Shown here: positions 9,027 through 16,773 of the stretch, piece by piece | How positions within the stretch are numbered: the stretch's first letter is position 1 | Layout: each line of letters begins with the position of its first letter | Assembly (NCBI RefSeq): GCF_014930365.1 | Contig: NZ_JABXWI010000001.1 | Coordinates: 693,958-757,957, forward strand | Reading direction: 5' to 3' | Origin: Streptomyces caniscabiei | GTDB taxonomy: Bacteria > Actinomycetota > Actinomycetes > Streptomycetales > Streptomycetaceae | DNA: 64,000 nucleotides | Program-made: the position numbers and the translations under genes | Notes under the pieces: model-generated | Database searches by the model: none | The model's input: the letters and a program-made list of their open reading frames with translations, nothing else | Told to the model about the DNA's origin: nothing

Positions 9027-10336
9027 GCGGTGAAGCCTACGTGGGGCTGATCGGCGGCCCCCTTCTCCGGCTTCTCTCCCTTCTCCTGCTTCTCCTGCTT
9101 CTCCAGGGAGAGCGGAGGCTGTTCCGGGGCTCGCGGGCCCGGGATCGTACGGCCGTTCCCCGGCGGCACACGACGTACGACGCGGTCACGGGCGCGGGCC
9201 ACCAGGCCGCCCAGGCGCTTCAGGAAGGGCGTCGGCAGGAAGACGGCGTCGGCGGCGATCATCGCGAGCGAGAAGAACGGCAGCCCCAGGACGACGGCGA
9301 TCACGGCGTGCTCGGTCATCATGACCGCGAGCAGGACGTTCTTGACCCGCCGGTTGAAGAGCGTGAACGGGAAGGCGACCTGCACGATCACCGTTCCGTA
9401 GGTCACCAGCATGATCATCGTGCCGCTGGACGACATCAGGTCGGAGAGCGTGCCCCAGGGCGAGAAGTAGTCCAGGTGGAACGGGTAGTAGGCGGCCGTG
9501 CCGTCCTGCCAGCGCGAGCCCTGGATCTTGTACCAGCCGGCCGCAGCGTAGATCAGACAAGCCTCGGCCATGATCACCACCAGGGCGGCGTTGTGCGCGA
9601 GATTGCCGACGATGTCGAGCAGCGCACGCGGCTTGGTGTCCGACTCGACGCGTCCGGCGGCCCACCACAGGCCGTGCACCGCCCACAGCCCCCAGAAGAA
9701 CGTGAGCCAGCCGCCGAAAAGGCCCCCGGGGATCAGACCGCCGAACGTCGACACCAGCAGCGCGAAGCCGAGCACACACCACAGAACCGGGCCGACCACG
9801 TCCTCCCGCGCCCCGCCGTCCCGCTCCAGGCGCTCGCGCACGCGCCGTGCACGCCGTGCGTCCAGCGACCAGACCTGGGCGCAGCGGACGAAGACGAGAT
9901 AGATCGCCATGAGGTGGATGACGTTGTCGCCGCCGTCCCCCATGAAGACGCTGCGGTTCTGGAGCGAGAGGACACCCACCATGAACAGGACGCTCATGGC
10001 ACGGGTGCGCCAGCCGAGCAGCAGCAGAACGGTCGACAGGATGGCGACGGCGTAGACGATCTCGAACCACACCATGCTGTCGGACCACATCAGCACCGTG
10101 AAGGCGTCGTTGTCCGTGATCAGCCGCTGGGCCAGCTCCCAGCTCCAGGGCCCGTCGGGGCCGTACAGCTCGCGCCGGTGCGGGAACTCGCGCAGCAGGA
10201 ACAGCAGCCAGGTCGCGCAGAAGCCGATGCGGATGATCGCGCTCTGGTAGGGGCCCAGCGCACGATCGGTGACCCGGGTGATGCCGTTGCCCGCCGCCGC
10301 GACGAGGCGCCCTGTGTGCCGGTTCAGGGAACTCAT
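9023..10336 (-). CDS. HTTM-domain membrane protein
   Basis: 437 aa from ATG 10336, whose A overlaps the upstream stop (ATGA). Multiple hydrophobic helices are visible, for example IIRIGFCATWLLFLL, IVYAVAILSTVLLLLGW, LLDIVGNLAHNAALVVIM and IVQVAFPFTLFN. ACLIYAAAGWYKIQG with a following YY-rich loop resembles the horizontally transferred transmembrane (vitamin-K-carboxylase-like) domain. The C-terminal tail is a Lys/Glu repeat (EKQEKQEKGEKPEK). In actinobacteria HTTM proteins pair with a DUF5819-type partner, as here; function is unknown. Confidence 0.85.
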   Translation of the reverse strand: MSSLNRHTGRLVAAAGNGITRVTDRALGPYQSAIIRIGFCATWLLFLLREFPHRRELYGPDGPWSWELAQRLITDNDAFTVLMWSDSMVWFEIVYAVAILSTVLLLLGWRTRAMSVLFMVGVLSLQNRSVFMGDGGDNVIHLMAIYLVFVRCAQVWSLDARRARRVRERLERDGGAREDVVGPVLWCVLGFALLVSTFGGLIPGGLFGGWLTFFWGLWAVHGLWWAAGRVESDTKPRALLDIVGNLAHNAALVVIMAEACLIYAAAGWYKIQGSRWQDGTAAYYPFHLDYFSPWGTLSDLMSSSGTMIMLVTYGTVIVQVAFPFTLFNRRVKNVLLAVMMTEHAVIAVVLGLPFFSLAMIAADAVFLPTPFLKRLGGLVARARDRVVRRVPPGNGRTIPGPRAPEQPPLSLEKQEKQEKGEKPEKGAADQPHVGFTA

Positions 10337-11316
10337 CGGGCGCTCGCCTCCGTACGACGGGTGGCGACCCCGCCGGCGTCGGCCCCCTCGGCCCCGGTCG
10401 CGCCGGCGGCGTCCGCACGGTCGTCGTCGGTCACCGACCACCAGGGCAGCTCACGGACGACGGGCTTGTCGGGCACCTTTTCCTCGCTCCACTCGGGCGG
10501 CTGCACATTGGTGGTACGGGACCGGAGCTGGATCCGCTCGATCTCGCCGCCGGGGCCGGCGGCCCGCTCGCGGTCGAGGCGCATCACGACGATGCGGCGC
10601 ACATAGCGCTCGGACAGATCGCCGCGCGGCGTGGTGGCGCGGTGCTCGCCGTCATGCGTGGCGGTGTAGAAGTCCCAGGCCCGGCGCAGCTCGTTCTGCT
10701 GCGTGTGACTCGGCACCGGATTGCGGTCGATCGCGGCGCCGTCCAGCGCCGACAGGTCGTACCAGCCGGTCGTGCGCACCTCACCGTCGGCGGTGCGGAC
10801 CTCGGCGCGCGCCTGCACCGCGATGTTCTGCTGCAGCGGGTTCGGCGCGAACAGCTTCCAGTTCTGCTCGAACTCCGGATAGACCCACTCGTCCACCGCC
10901 TGCCCATGTTGCTTCGTCAACGTGTTCGAAGGCGCTATATGCAGAAACACCAGCCCGAGATGGGCGCAGGCCGCCACCGCCACGATCGCGAGCACCAGCG
11001 CCACGGCGATCTGGTACGGCAGGGTCAGCGCGGCGATACCGGAAACCGGCCGCGCCGGCCCGGCTATCCCCTCCGGCCGAGAGGCGGGGGGCGGTCCGGT
11101 CGGCGCCGGCACCGGTGTCCCCGAGGCCGAATCCGCTGATGACGGAAGCAGGGGGCGTCCACTCGGAGGCAGGTCGCCCGGGACCGGAGTCTCGCGGGAA
11201 GGCCGCCCCTTCGAGGACGTATCACTCGCGGAGGCCGGGTCACTCGCGGAGGCCGCGTCGCTCTCGGGCTCGTCCGGCCCTGGCCGGGCGTTCGAGACCT
11301 CGTCGTTCGCGTCCAT
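10333..11316 (-). CDS. DUF5819-family membrane-anchored protein
   Basis: 327 aa from ATG 11316, which has a GGGGAG site; an upstream in-frame ATG at 11340 is less likely. A Ser/Pro/Glu-rich cytosolic N terminus is followed by one transmembrane helix (IAVALVLAIVAVAACAHLG, about residue 110). The exported domain contains the VDEWVYPEFEQNWKLFAPNP segment characteristic of this family. It precedes the HTTM gene with an ATGA overlap. The two proteins probably form a membrane pair of unknown function. Confidence 0.8.
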   Translation of the reverse strand: MDANDEVSNARPGPDEPESDAASASDPASASDTSSKGRPSRETPVPGDLPPSGRPLLPSSADSASGTPVPAPTGPPPASRPEGIAGPARPVSGIAALTLPYQIAVALVLAIVAVAACAHLGLVFLHIAPSNTLTKQHGQAVDEWVYPEFEQNWKLFAPNPLQQNIAVQARAEVRTADGEVRTTGWYDLSALDGAAIDRNPVPSHTQQNELRRAWDFYTATHDGEHRATTPRGDLSERYVRRIVVMRLDRERAAGPGGEIERIQLRSRTTNVQPPEWSEEKVPDKPVVRELPWWSVTDDDRADAAGATGAEGADAGGVATRRTEASAR

Positions 11317-11447
11317 TGCGCCCAGCTCCCCGATTTCCACTACGCGGTCGACTTCCCCACCGGAACTTACTCAGCCGCGTTCCTCCGGCACAGCCCCGAT
11401 GGCCACAGCAGTCACATCGTCACACCGCTCACACGGCACCCATGAGG

Positions 11448-11456
11448 TTATCCACA
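11448..11456 (+). other. DnaA box
   Basis: A perfect TTATCCACA in the intergenic region ahead of the acyl-CoA dehydrogenase gene. Confidence 0.4.
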
Positions 11457-11535
11457 GCGGGGGACACCTTACGGCGCGGTGTGGTCCGCCTCTCCTCCGA
11501 TGGCCGGCCCGGCCCGCCACACCATTCCCTTCTTC

Positions 11536-11549
11536 TAGAACCTGTTCTA
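11536..11549. promoter_or_regulatory. KstR-like operator upstream of the acyl-CoA dehydrogenase
   Basis: TAGAACCTGTTCTA is a near-perfect 14-bp dyad that fits the KstR consensus TNNAACNNGTTNNA known from mycobacterial and rhodococcal sterol catabolism. It ends 41 bp before the GTG start at 11591 and overlaps a TTCTAT that could be a -10 element. No TetR gene sits beside it, so the regulator would act in trans. Confidence 0.55.
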
Positions 11550-11590
11550 TCTTGACGCCCCGTCATCGGCGACACGGAAGGGTCGGGACC

Positions 11591-12790
11591 GTGGACTTCA
11601 CCTTCACCGAGGAGCAGCAGGCGGCGGCCGAGGCGGCGAGGGCGGTGTTCGCCGGGGTCGCGCCGGACGGCGTGCCGAGCCCGTCGCTCGTGCCGGGGGC
11701 GGTGGCCGACGACTTCGACCGGGCCCTGTGGGCGAAGCTGGCCGACGCGGACCTGCTCAGCCTGTTGCTCGACCCCGCGTACGGAGGGTCGGGGCTCGAC
11801 CCGATCGCCCTGTGCCTGGTACTGCGCGAGTCGGCGAAGGTGCTGGCCAGGGTCCCCCTGCTGGAGAGCAGCGCGGCCGCCGTGGCCGTGCAGGCCCACG
11901 GGAACGAGGAGCTGAAGGCGGAGCTGCTCGCGCGCGTCGGCAGGGGCGAGGTCGTCCTGACCGTCGCCGCGCACGGCCGCACCGGCCATGATCCGGCCGA
12001 ACTCGCCGTGACCGCCCGCCGCGACGCGGGCGGCGTCTGGATCCTGGACGGCGTACAGACGGCGGTGCCCTGGGCCCACAACGCGGACTACATCGTCATC
12101 CCCGCGACCGTCGCACCGGAGTCGGTGAACACCTCCGACGCCCCCTACGGAGCCGAGCGGAACGCGGTCGCGGCCACCGACGGCGGGACCGTGCTCGCCC
12201 TCGTCCCCTGCCTCCACGAGGGGGTGACGCTCGCCGAGCAGATCTCCACCGCCGGTGAACGGCTCGCGGAACTGCGCCTGGACGCCGTACGGATCGCCGA
12301 CCGGGACGTCCTCGACGCGGAGGGCGCGTGGGAACGGCTACGGGAGCTGCTGGCCACCGGCACCTGCGCGCTGGCGCTCGGCCTGGGTGAGCAGGTCCTC
12401 GGCATGACCGGCGACTACGCCGGCAAACGCGAACAGTTCGGCTTCCCGATCGCCTCGTTCCAGGCCGTCGCCGTCCAGGCCGCCGACCGCTTCATCGACC
12501 TGCGTGCGATGGAGGCGACGCTGTGGCAGGCCGCCTGGCGCATCACCTCCGGCGCGGGAGGTGCGCTGCCCGTCTCCGGAGATGTCGCCGTGGCCAAGAT
12601 CTGGGCCTCGGAGGGGGTACGACGGGTCGTGCAGACCGCACAGCATCTGCACGGGGGCTTCGGCGCCGACGTCGACTACCCCCTGCACCGCTATCACGCC
12701 TGGGCCAAGCACCTCGAACTGTCGCTGGGCCCCGCGGCGGCCCACGAGGAGGCCCTCGGGGACCTCCTGGCGGCACACCCCCTGGGCTGA
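11591..12790 (+). CDS. Acyl-CoA dehydrogenase
   Basis: 399 aa from GTG 11591 (VDFTFTEEQQAAAEAARAVF), with a GGAAGG site upstream. It is a flavoprotein that oxidises an acyl-CoA to the 2-enoyl form. DPAYGGSGLDPIALCLVLRE is the FAD-domain segment, GKREQFGFPIASFQAVAVQA is the conserved C-terminal helix, and TAQHLHGGFGADVDYPLHRY is the FAD-binding end motif. The canonical glutamate base of short-chain enzymes is not at its usual place (VVQTAQHLHGGFG region), as in the ChsE/FadE-like group. That group often works as heterotetramers in steroid side-chain breakdown. The KstR-like site upstream agrees, but the substrate is inference. Confidence 0.87.
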   Translation: MDFTFTEEQQAAAEAARAVFAGVAPDGVPSPSLVPGAVADDFDRALWAKLADADLLSLLLDPAYGGSGLDPIALCLVLRESAKVLARVPLLESSAAAVAVQAHGNEELKAELLARVGRGEVVLTVAAHGRTGHDPAELAVTARRDAGGVWILDGVQTAVPWAHNADYIVIPATVAPESVNTSDAPYGAERNAVAATDGGTVLALVPCLHEGVTLAEQISTAGERLAELRLDAVRIADRDVLDAEGAWERLRELLATGTCALALGLGEQVLGMTGDYAGKREQFGFPIASFQAVAVQAADRFIDLRAMEATLWQAAWRITSGAGGALPVSGDVAVAKIWASEGVRRVVQTAQHLHGGFGADVDYPLHRYHAWAKHLELSLGPAAAHEEALGDLLAAHPLG

Positions 12791-12802
12791 ACCCCTCGTT
12801 CC

Positions 12803-13150
12803 CTAGAGAACGAAGCCCGCCCCGCCCTTGTCGTCCACCACCGGGCGGCCGACGGCCGCCCAGACCTGCATGCCGCCGTCGACGTTCACCGCGTCCACGC
12901 CCTGCTGGACCAGATAGTTCGTGACCTGCGCCGAACGTCCGCCCGAGCGGCAGATCACATGGACCCTGCCGTCCTGCGGCGCCGCCTCGGTGAGCTCGCC
13001 GTAGCGCGCCACGAACTCACTGATGGGGATGTGCAGCGCCCCTTCGGCATGACCCGCCTGCCACTCGTCGTCCTCCCGCACGTCCAGCAGAAAGTCGTCG
13101 TCCTTGAGGTCTCCGACCTCGACCGTGGGCACACCCGCTCCGAAATGCAT
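12803..13150 (-). CDS. Rhodanese-like sulfurtransferase domain protein
   Basis: 115 aa, a single rhodanese domain. It contains LLDVREDDEWQAGHAEGALH and the active-site loop VICRSGGRSAQV with the catalytic Cys. The start was set at ATG 13150; a GTG a few codons upstream is possible and no strong ribosome site is seen. Such single-domain proteins carry persulfide sulfur. It is convergent with the acyl-CoA dehydrogenase gene across 12 bp, with no operon partner. Confidence 0.85.
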   Translation of the reverse strand: MHFGAGVPTVEVGDLKDDDFLLDVREDDEWQAGHAEGALHIPISEFVARYGELTEAAPQDGRVHVICRSGGRSAQVTNYLVQQGVDAVNVDGGMQVWAAVGRPVVDDKGGAGFVL

Positions 13151-13257
13151 GCGTCCGACGCTACCCGACCGAACGCCCACCGTCCGAAGCCCTCGGCAAC
13201 CCGAGCAGTCCCATCAGCCACAGCGGCGCACCACCTCAGCCGCAGTGGCGCACCACG

Positions 13258-14352
13258 TCAGCCGCCCTGACCGTCCTGGCCACCCTGACTCTCCTGCCCA
13301 CCCTGCCCATCCGGACCGTCCCGGCCGACCAGCCCCGCCAGCTCCGCCTCCCGCTGTGCGACCTCCGCCAGCAGCTGGTCGGCGATCTCGTCGAGGAGAC
13401 GGTCGGGGTCGTCCGGCGCGATGCGCAGCATCGAACCGATGGCGCCCTCCTCCAGCTCACGGGCGAGGAGTGCGAGCAGCTCCTTGCGCTGGGCGAGCCA
13501 TTCCAGCCGGGCGTACAGCTCCTCGGCCCGACTCGGCCTGCGCTCCTCCGGCACCGGCCCGGCCGCCCACTCCTCTGACAGCTCCCGCAGCAGCACCTCG
13601 TCACCACGGCCGTACGCGGCGTTCACCCGAGCGATGAACTCGTCCCGCCGCTCCCGCTCCTTGTCGTCCCGCGCCAGATCGGGGTGCGCCTTGCGGACCA
13701 GTTCGCGGTAGAGCCTGCGGGCCTCGTCGCTCGGGCGCACCCGCTCCGGGGACCGGACGGGCTGGTCGGTGAGCATGGCCGCCGCCTCGGGGAACAGTCC
13801 CTCCGAGTCCATCCAGCCGTGGAACAACTCCTCCACGCCCGGCATCGGCATGACCCGCGCTCGCGCTTCCTGCGCCTTGCGCACGTCCTCGGGGTCACCG
13901 GTGCGCGCGGCCTTCGCCTCGGCGATCTGGGCGTCCAGCTCGTCCAGCCGCGCGTACATGGGGCCGAGCTTCTGGTGATGCAACCGGGAGAAGTTCTCGA
14001 CCTCGACCCGGAAGGTCTCCACGGCGATCTCGTACTCGATCAACGCCTGCTCGGCCGCCCGCACGGCCCGCTCCAGCCGCTCCTCGGGCCGCCCGGAGCC
14101 CCCGCCCCCGACGTCCCCCGCACCCTCGCCCTGACCGTCGGCGGACGCCGAGCCTTGCGCAGACCCCGAGCCCTGAGCAGGCCCCGGCGTCCCGTCGGAC
14201 CCCGCCGCCTCACCGGACGGCGTCTCAGCAGGCGCCGCGTCCACGACGGACGGCGTCGATTCGCCGCGCTCGGTGCCCGCGTCGGGCTCCGCGGTCTCCA
14301 CAGGCTCGGTGGAGCGCTCGGACGGTGTCTGGTCGGCTTCCGGGGTCGTCAC
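13258..14352 (-). CDS. J-domain-containing protein
   Basis: 364 aa from GTG 14352 (VTTPEADQTPSE). The first roughly 90 residues are acidic and low-complexity. A coiled-coil stretch follows (RLERAVRAAEQALIEYEIAV to QIAEAKAAR). Then comes a J-like domain with LYRELVRKAHPDLARDDKER, keeping the HPD tripeptide, and NAAYGRGDEVLLREL. A second helical region and a Gly/Asp/Gln repeat tail end the protein. It could recruit an Hsp70, but the client is unknown. Confidence 0.75.
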   Translation of the reverse strand: MTTPEADQTPSERSTEPVETAEPDAGTERGESTPSVVDAAPAETPSGEAAGSDGTPGPAQGSGSAQGSASADGQGEGAGDVGGGGSGRPEERLERAVRAAEQALIEYEIAVETFRVEVENFSRLHHQKLGPMYARLDELDAQIAEAKAARTGDPEDVRKAQEARARVMPMPGVEELFHGWMDSEGLFPEAAAMLTDQPVRSPERVRPSDEARRLYRELVRKAHPDLARDDKERERRDEFIARVNAAYGRGDEVLLRELSEEWAAGPVPEERRPSRAEELYARLEWLAQRKELLALLARELEEGAIGSMLRIAPDDPDRLLDEIADQLLAEVAQREAELAGLVGRDGPDGQGGQESQGGQDGQGG

Positions 14353-14596
14353 CCGACCCAGCCTAGGCCACGGCTCCCGGCCGAACCGAAAGCCACCGGA
14401 CACCTGGCCCCCGCGCATCCGTGCGACCACCTCACGCCCCTCGGCCGCGCCCTGACAGCGCCCTCCGTCCGCCTGTTACGCCCGCCCCAGCGCCCCGTCC
14501 CCTCTGCGATCCCCTCAGCCCTCACGCCCTCGCCTCCGCCGCGCCCCCCGTGAGCCCTCAGACCCCCGCACCGTCCCCGCCGCTCGCCCTCAGCCC

Positions 14597-16192
14597 TCAG
14601 ACCCCCGTCTCCGCCGCGATCCGCCCCGCCCGCACCGCCGCCACCAGGTCCGCGTGATCCGCCTCCGTGCGGTCCGCGTAGGTGACGGCGAACGTGGCCG
14701 TCGCCTCGTCGAGTTCGTCGTTCTTGCCGCAGTAGCCGGCGAGGAGGCGGGGGTCGGCGCTGTGGGCGTGGGCACGGGCGAGGAGGGCGCCGGTCATGCG
14801 GCCGTAGTCGTCGATCTGGTCGGCGGCCAGGGCGGCGGGGTCGACACTGCCCTTGCGGTTACGGAACTGGCGTACCTGGAAGGGGAGTCCGTCGACCGTG
14901 GTCCAGCCCAGCAGTATGTCGCTGACGACCTGCATACGCTTCTGTCCGAGGACCACCCGGCGCCCCTCGTGATCCACCTCCGGCACCTCGAAGCCGGCGG
15001 TCGCGAGGTGCGGCTCCAGCGCCGACGGGCGGGCCTCCTTCACCTGGAGGACAAGCGCTTCCCCACGGTGGTCCAGGAGCAGGACGACATACGAGCGGGT
15101 GCCCACGCTGCCCGTTCCGACCACGCGGAACGCCACGTCCTGCACGGCATACCGGGCGAGCAGCGGGTGGCGGTCCTCCGAGAGCGTGGTCAGGTACTGC
15201 GTCAGGGAGGTGGCCACCAGGGCCGCCTCCCTGTCGTCCACACGGCGCAGCACCGGCGGGGCGTCCACGAAGTGGCGGCCGCCGCCCTCCACCTCCCGGG
15301 TCGCCTTGGCCGCGAAACGCCCGCTGGTGTTGGCGCGCGCCTTCTCCGACACCCGCTCCAGCGTGCCCAGCAGGTCGTGGGCGTCGGTGTAGGAGACCAG
15401 CTCCTCGTCCGCGATGGCGTTCCACGCGTCGAGCGCCGAGAGCTTGGCGAGGAGCTTCATCGTGCGCCGGTAGGCACCCGTCGCGTCGTAGGCCGCCTTG
15501 CGGCAGACGTCCTCGTCGGCGCCCGCCTCACGGCCGGCGAGCACCAGCGACGTGGCGAGCCGCTTGAGGTCCCACTCCCAGGGACCGTGCACGGTCTCGT
15601 CGAAGTCGTTGAGGTCGATGACGAGTTCCCCGCGGGCGTCCCCGTACAGGCCGAAGTTGGCCGCGTGGGCGTCGCCGCAGATCTGCGCGCCGATGCCGGT
15701 GATGGGCGTACGGGCCAGGTCATGGGCCATGAGGCCCGCCGAGCCGCGCAGGAACGCGAAGGGGGTGGCCGCCATCCTGCCGACCCTTATCGGGGTGAGC
15801 TCGGGGATCCGGCCGCGGTTGGACTCCTCGACCGCGGACACCGCGTCCGGCCGGTCGGTGGTGAGCGTCAGGTCCGCGTGCGCGCTGCGGGGCACCCGTG
15901 TGCGCAGCGCCTTGCCCTCGTCCTTGGGCGACCCCACGGCGGGCCACCGGGCGAATCCCGTCACCGCCGGCACCCGCGCCGCGGCCGCCCCTGCCACGGC
16001 CCCCACGCCGACCTGCCTGGATCCCGCCGACTCCGACTCGGCTCCCGCCCCCGTCGTCGTCACACCGACCTCGGCCACAGCGACCGCCTCCCCCGCACCC
16101 GTCCACGCACGAACATCAACTCGTGACGACGGTACAGCCGGTGGCCGAAACGCGTCAGACCCTGTGGACAACTCCGCGCCGCACCCGTCCAC
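14597..16192 (-). CDS. DUF2252 family protein
   Basis: Up to 531 aa. The family core is clear from about residue 110: MAATPFAFLRGSAGLMAHDL, GAQICGDAHAANFGLYGDA, LVIDLNDFDETVHGPWEWDL and QVRQFRNRKGSVD. The fold resembles aminoglycoside-phosphotransferase/kinase-like proteins; no reaction is established. The first roughly 90 residues are low-complexity and may not be coding, and a DnaA box (16163-16171) falls in them. The true start is therefore likely downstream, around a GTG near 16070-16120. Confidence 0.82.
   Translation of the reverse strand: MDGCGAELSTGSDAFRPPAVPSSRVDVRAWTGAGEAVAVAEVGVTTTGAGAESESAGSRQVGVGAVAGAAAARVPAVTGFARWPAVGSPKDEGKALRTRVPRSAHADLTLTTDRPDAVSAVEESNRGRIPELTPIRVGRMAATPFAFLRGSAGLMAHDLARTPITGIGAQICGDAHAANFGLYGDARGELVIDLNDFDETVHGPWEWDLKRLATSLVLAGREAGADEDVCRKAAYDATGAYRRTMKLLAKLSALDAWNAIADEELVSYTDAHDLLGTLERVSEKARANTSGRFAAKATREVEGGGRHFVDAPPVLRRVDDREAALVATSLTQYLTTLSEDRHPLLARYAVQDVAFRVVGTGSVGTRSYVVLLLDHRGEALVLQVKEARPSALEPHLATAGFEVPEVDHEGRRVVLGQKRMQVVSDILLGWTTVDGLPFQVRQFRNRKGSVDPAALAADQIDDYGRMTGALLARAHAHSADPRLLAGYCGKNDELDEATATFAVTYADRTEADHADLVAAVRAGRIAAETGV
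16163..16171 (-). other. DnaA box
   Basis: TGTGGACAA, complement of TTGTCCACA. Its position argues that the DUF2252 gene starts downstream of it and that this stretch is really intergenic. Confidence 0.35.
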
Positions 16193-16225
16193 GCCTGTGG
16201 AAAACCGGGCCGGTCCGCCACCCCG

Positions 16226-16400
16226 CTAGCGTGCCGACCCCGCGCACGGCCAGTCCTGCGGCAGATGGACCAGCGCCCGGTCCTTCAACTCCGTGAGCGC
16301 GGGTCCCAGCGCCTCCCCGGCCGCCGTCAGCCGGTAGGTGACGCGCAGCGGCGGCCCCTCGTCGACCTCGCGGACCACCAGACTCATCGGCCGCACCGCC
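16226..16400 (-). pseudogene. HxlR-family regulator, C-terminal remnant
   Basis: Reading leftward from about 16380, the frame gives VVREVDEGPPLRVTYRLTAA, then GEALGPALTELKDRALVH and a stop at 16226. This is the wing and C-terminal helix of HxlR/MarR-like regulators. The N-terminal half with the recognition helix is missing. The frame runs straight into sequence belonging to an oppositely oriented azoreductase remnant. A short ORF remains open (ATG 16438) but cannot encode a working DNA-binding domain. Confidence 0.7.
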
Positions 16401-16694
16401 CTGAACGAGGACTCGAGGACGAAGGGCACCCCGGTCACCGTCGTCGCCAGCCGCGGCGGTTCCTACGCTCCGGGCACGCCTCGCGAACCCCTGGAGTATG
16501 TGCAGAACTACCTGACGGCGATCCTCTCCGAAATGCTCGGGCTGGAGGTCGACTTCATCGTCCCGGAGCTCACCATGGCCCCGCACAACCCCGCGATGAG
16601 CGAGCTGATCCCGCTCTCGGAGGCCTCCCGCGCCAAGGCCCTCGACGACGCGGTCGTCAAGGCCAAGAGCCTGGCCGCCCGCCTCGCCGCCTAG
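16400..16694 (+). pseudogene. FMN-dependent NADH-azoreductase, C-terminal remnant
   Basis: The frame reads TPVTVVASRGGSYAPGTPRE, then PLEYVQNYLTAILSEMLGLE and ELTMAPHNPAMSELIPL, ending at 16694. This matches the last 90 or so residues of azoreductases of about 200-240 aa. The flavodoxin-fold N terminus and FMN-binding loop are absent. In other Streptomyces an hxlR gene commonly sits divergent to such an azoreductase gene, so one deletion removed the shared promoter and both 5' ends. Confidence 0.72.
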
Positions 16695-16719
16695 CAGGGC
16701 CCTCCCGCGGAACGCGCGA

Positions 16720-16753
16720 GGCGGCCGCCCCGCCAGGGGGAGCGGCCGCCCTT
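16720..16753. terminator. Hairpin between convergent azoreductase remnant and GH127 gene
   Basis: GC-rich inverted arms (AGGCGGCCGC near 16720 and GCGGCCGCCCT near 16743) flank a short loop in the 79-bp gap between two convergent frames. The T-run is weak, so intrinsic termination is plausible but not certain. Confidence 0.55.
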
Positions 16754-16773
16754 GTCGCCCGGAACCCGCGCCG

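Noticed and set aside
10922..11590. N-terminal extension of the acyl-CoA dehydrogenase frame
   Set aside because: It is antisense to the DUF5819-type gene and crosses a promoter region. The family N terminus begins at GTG 11591.
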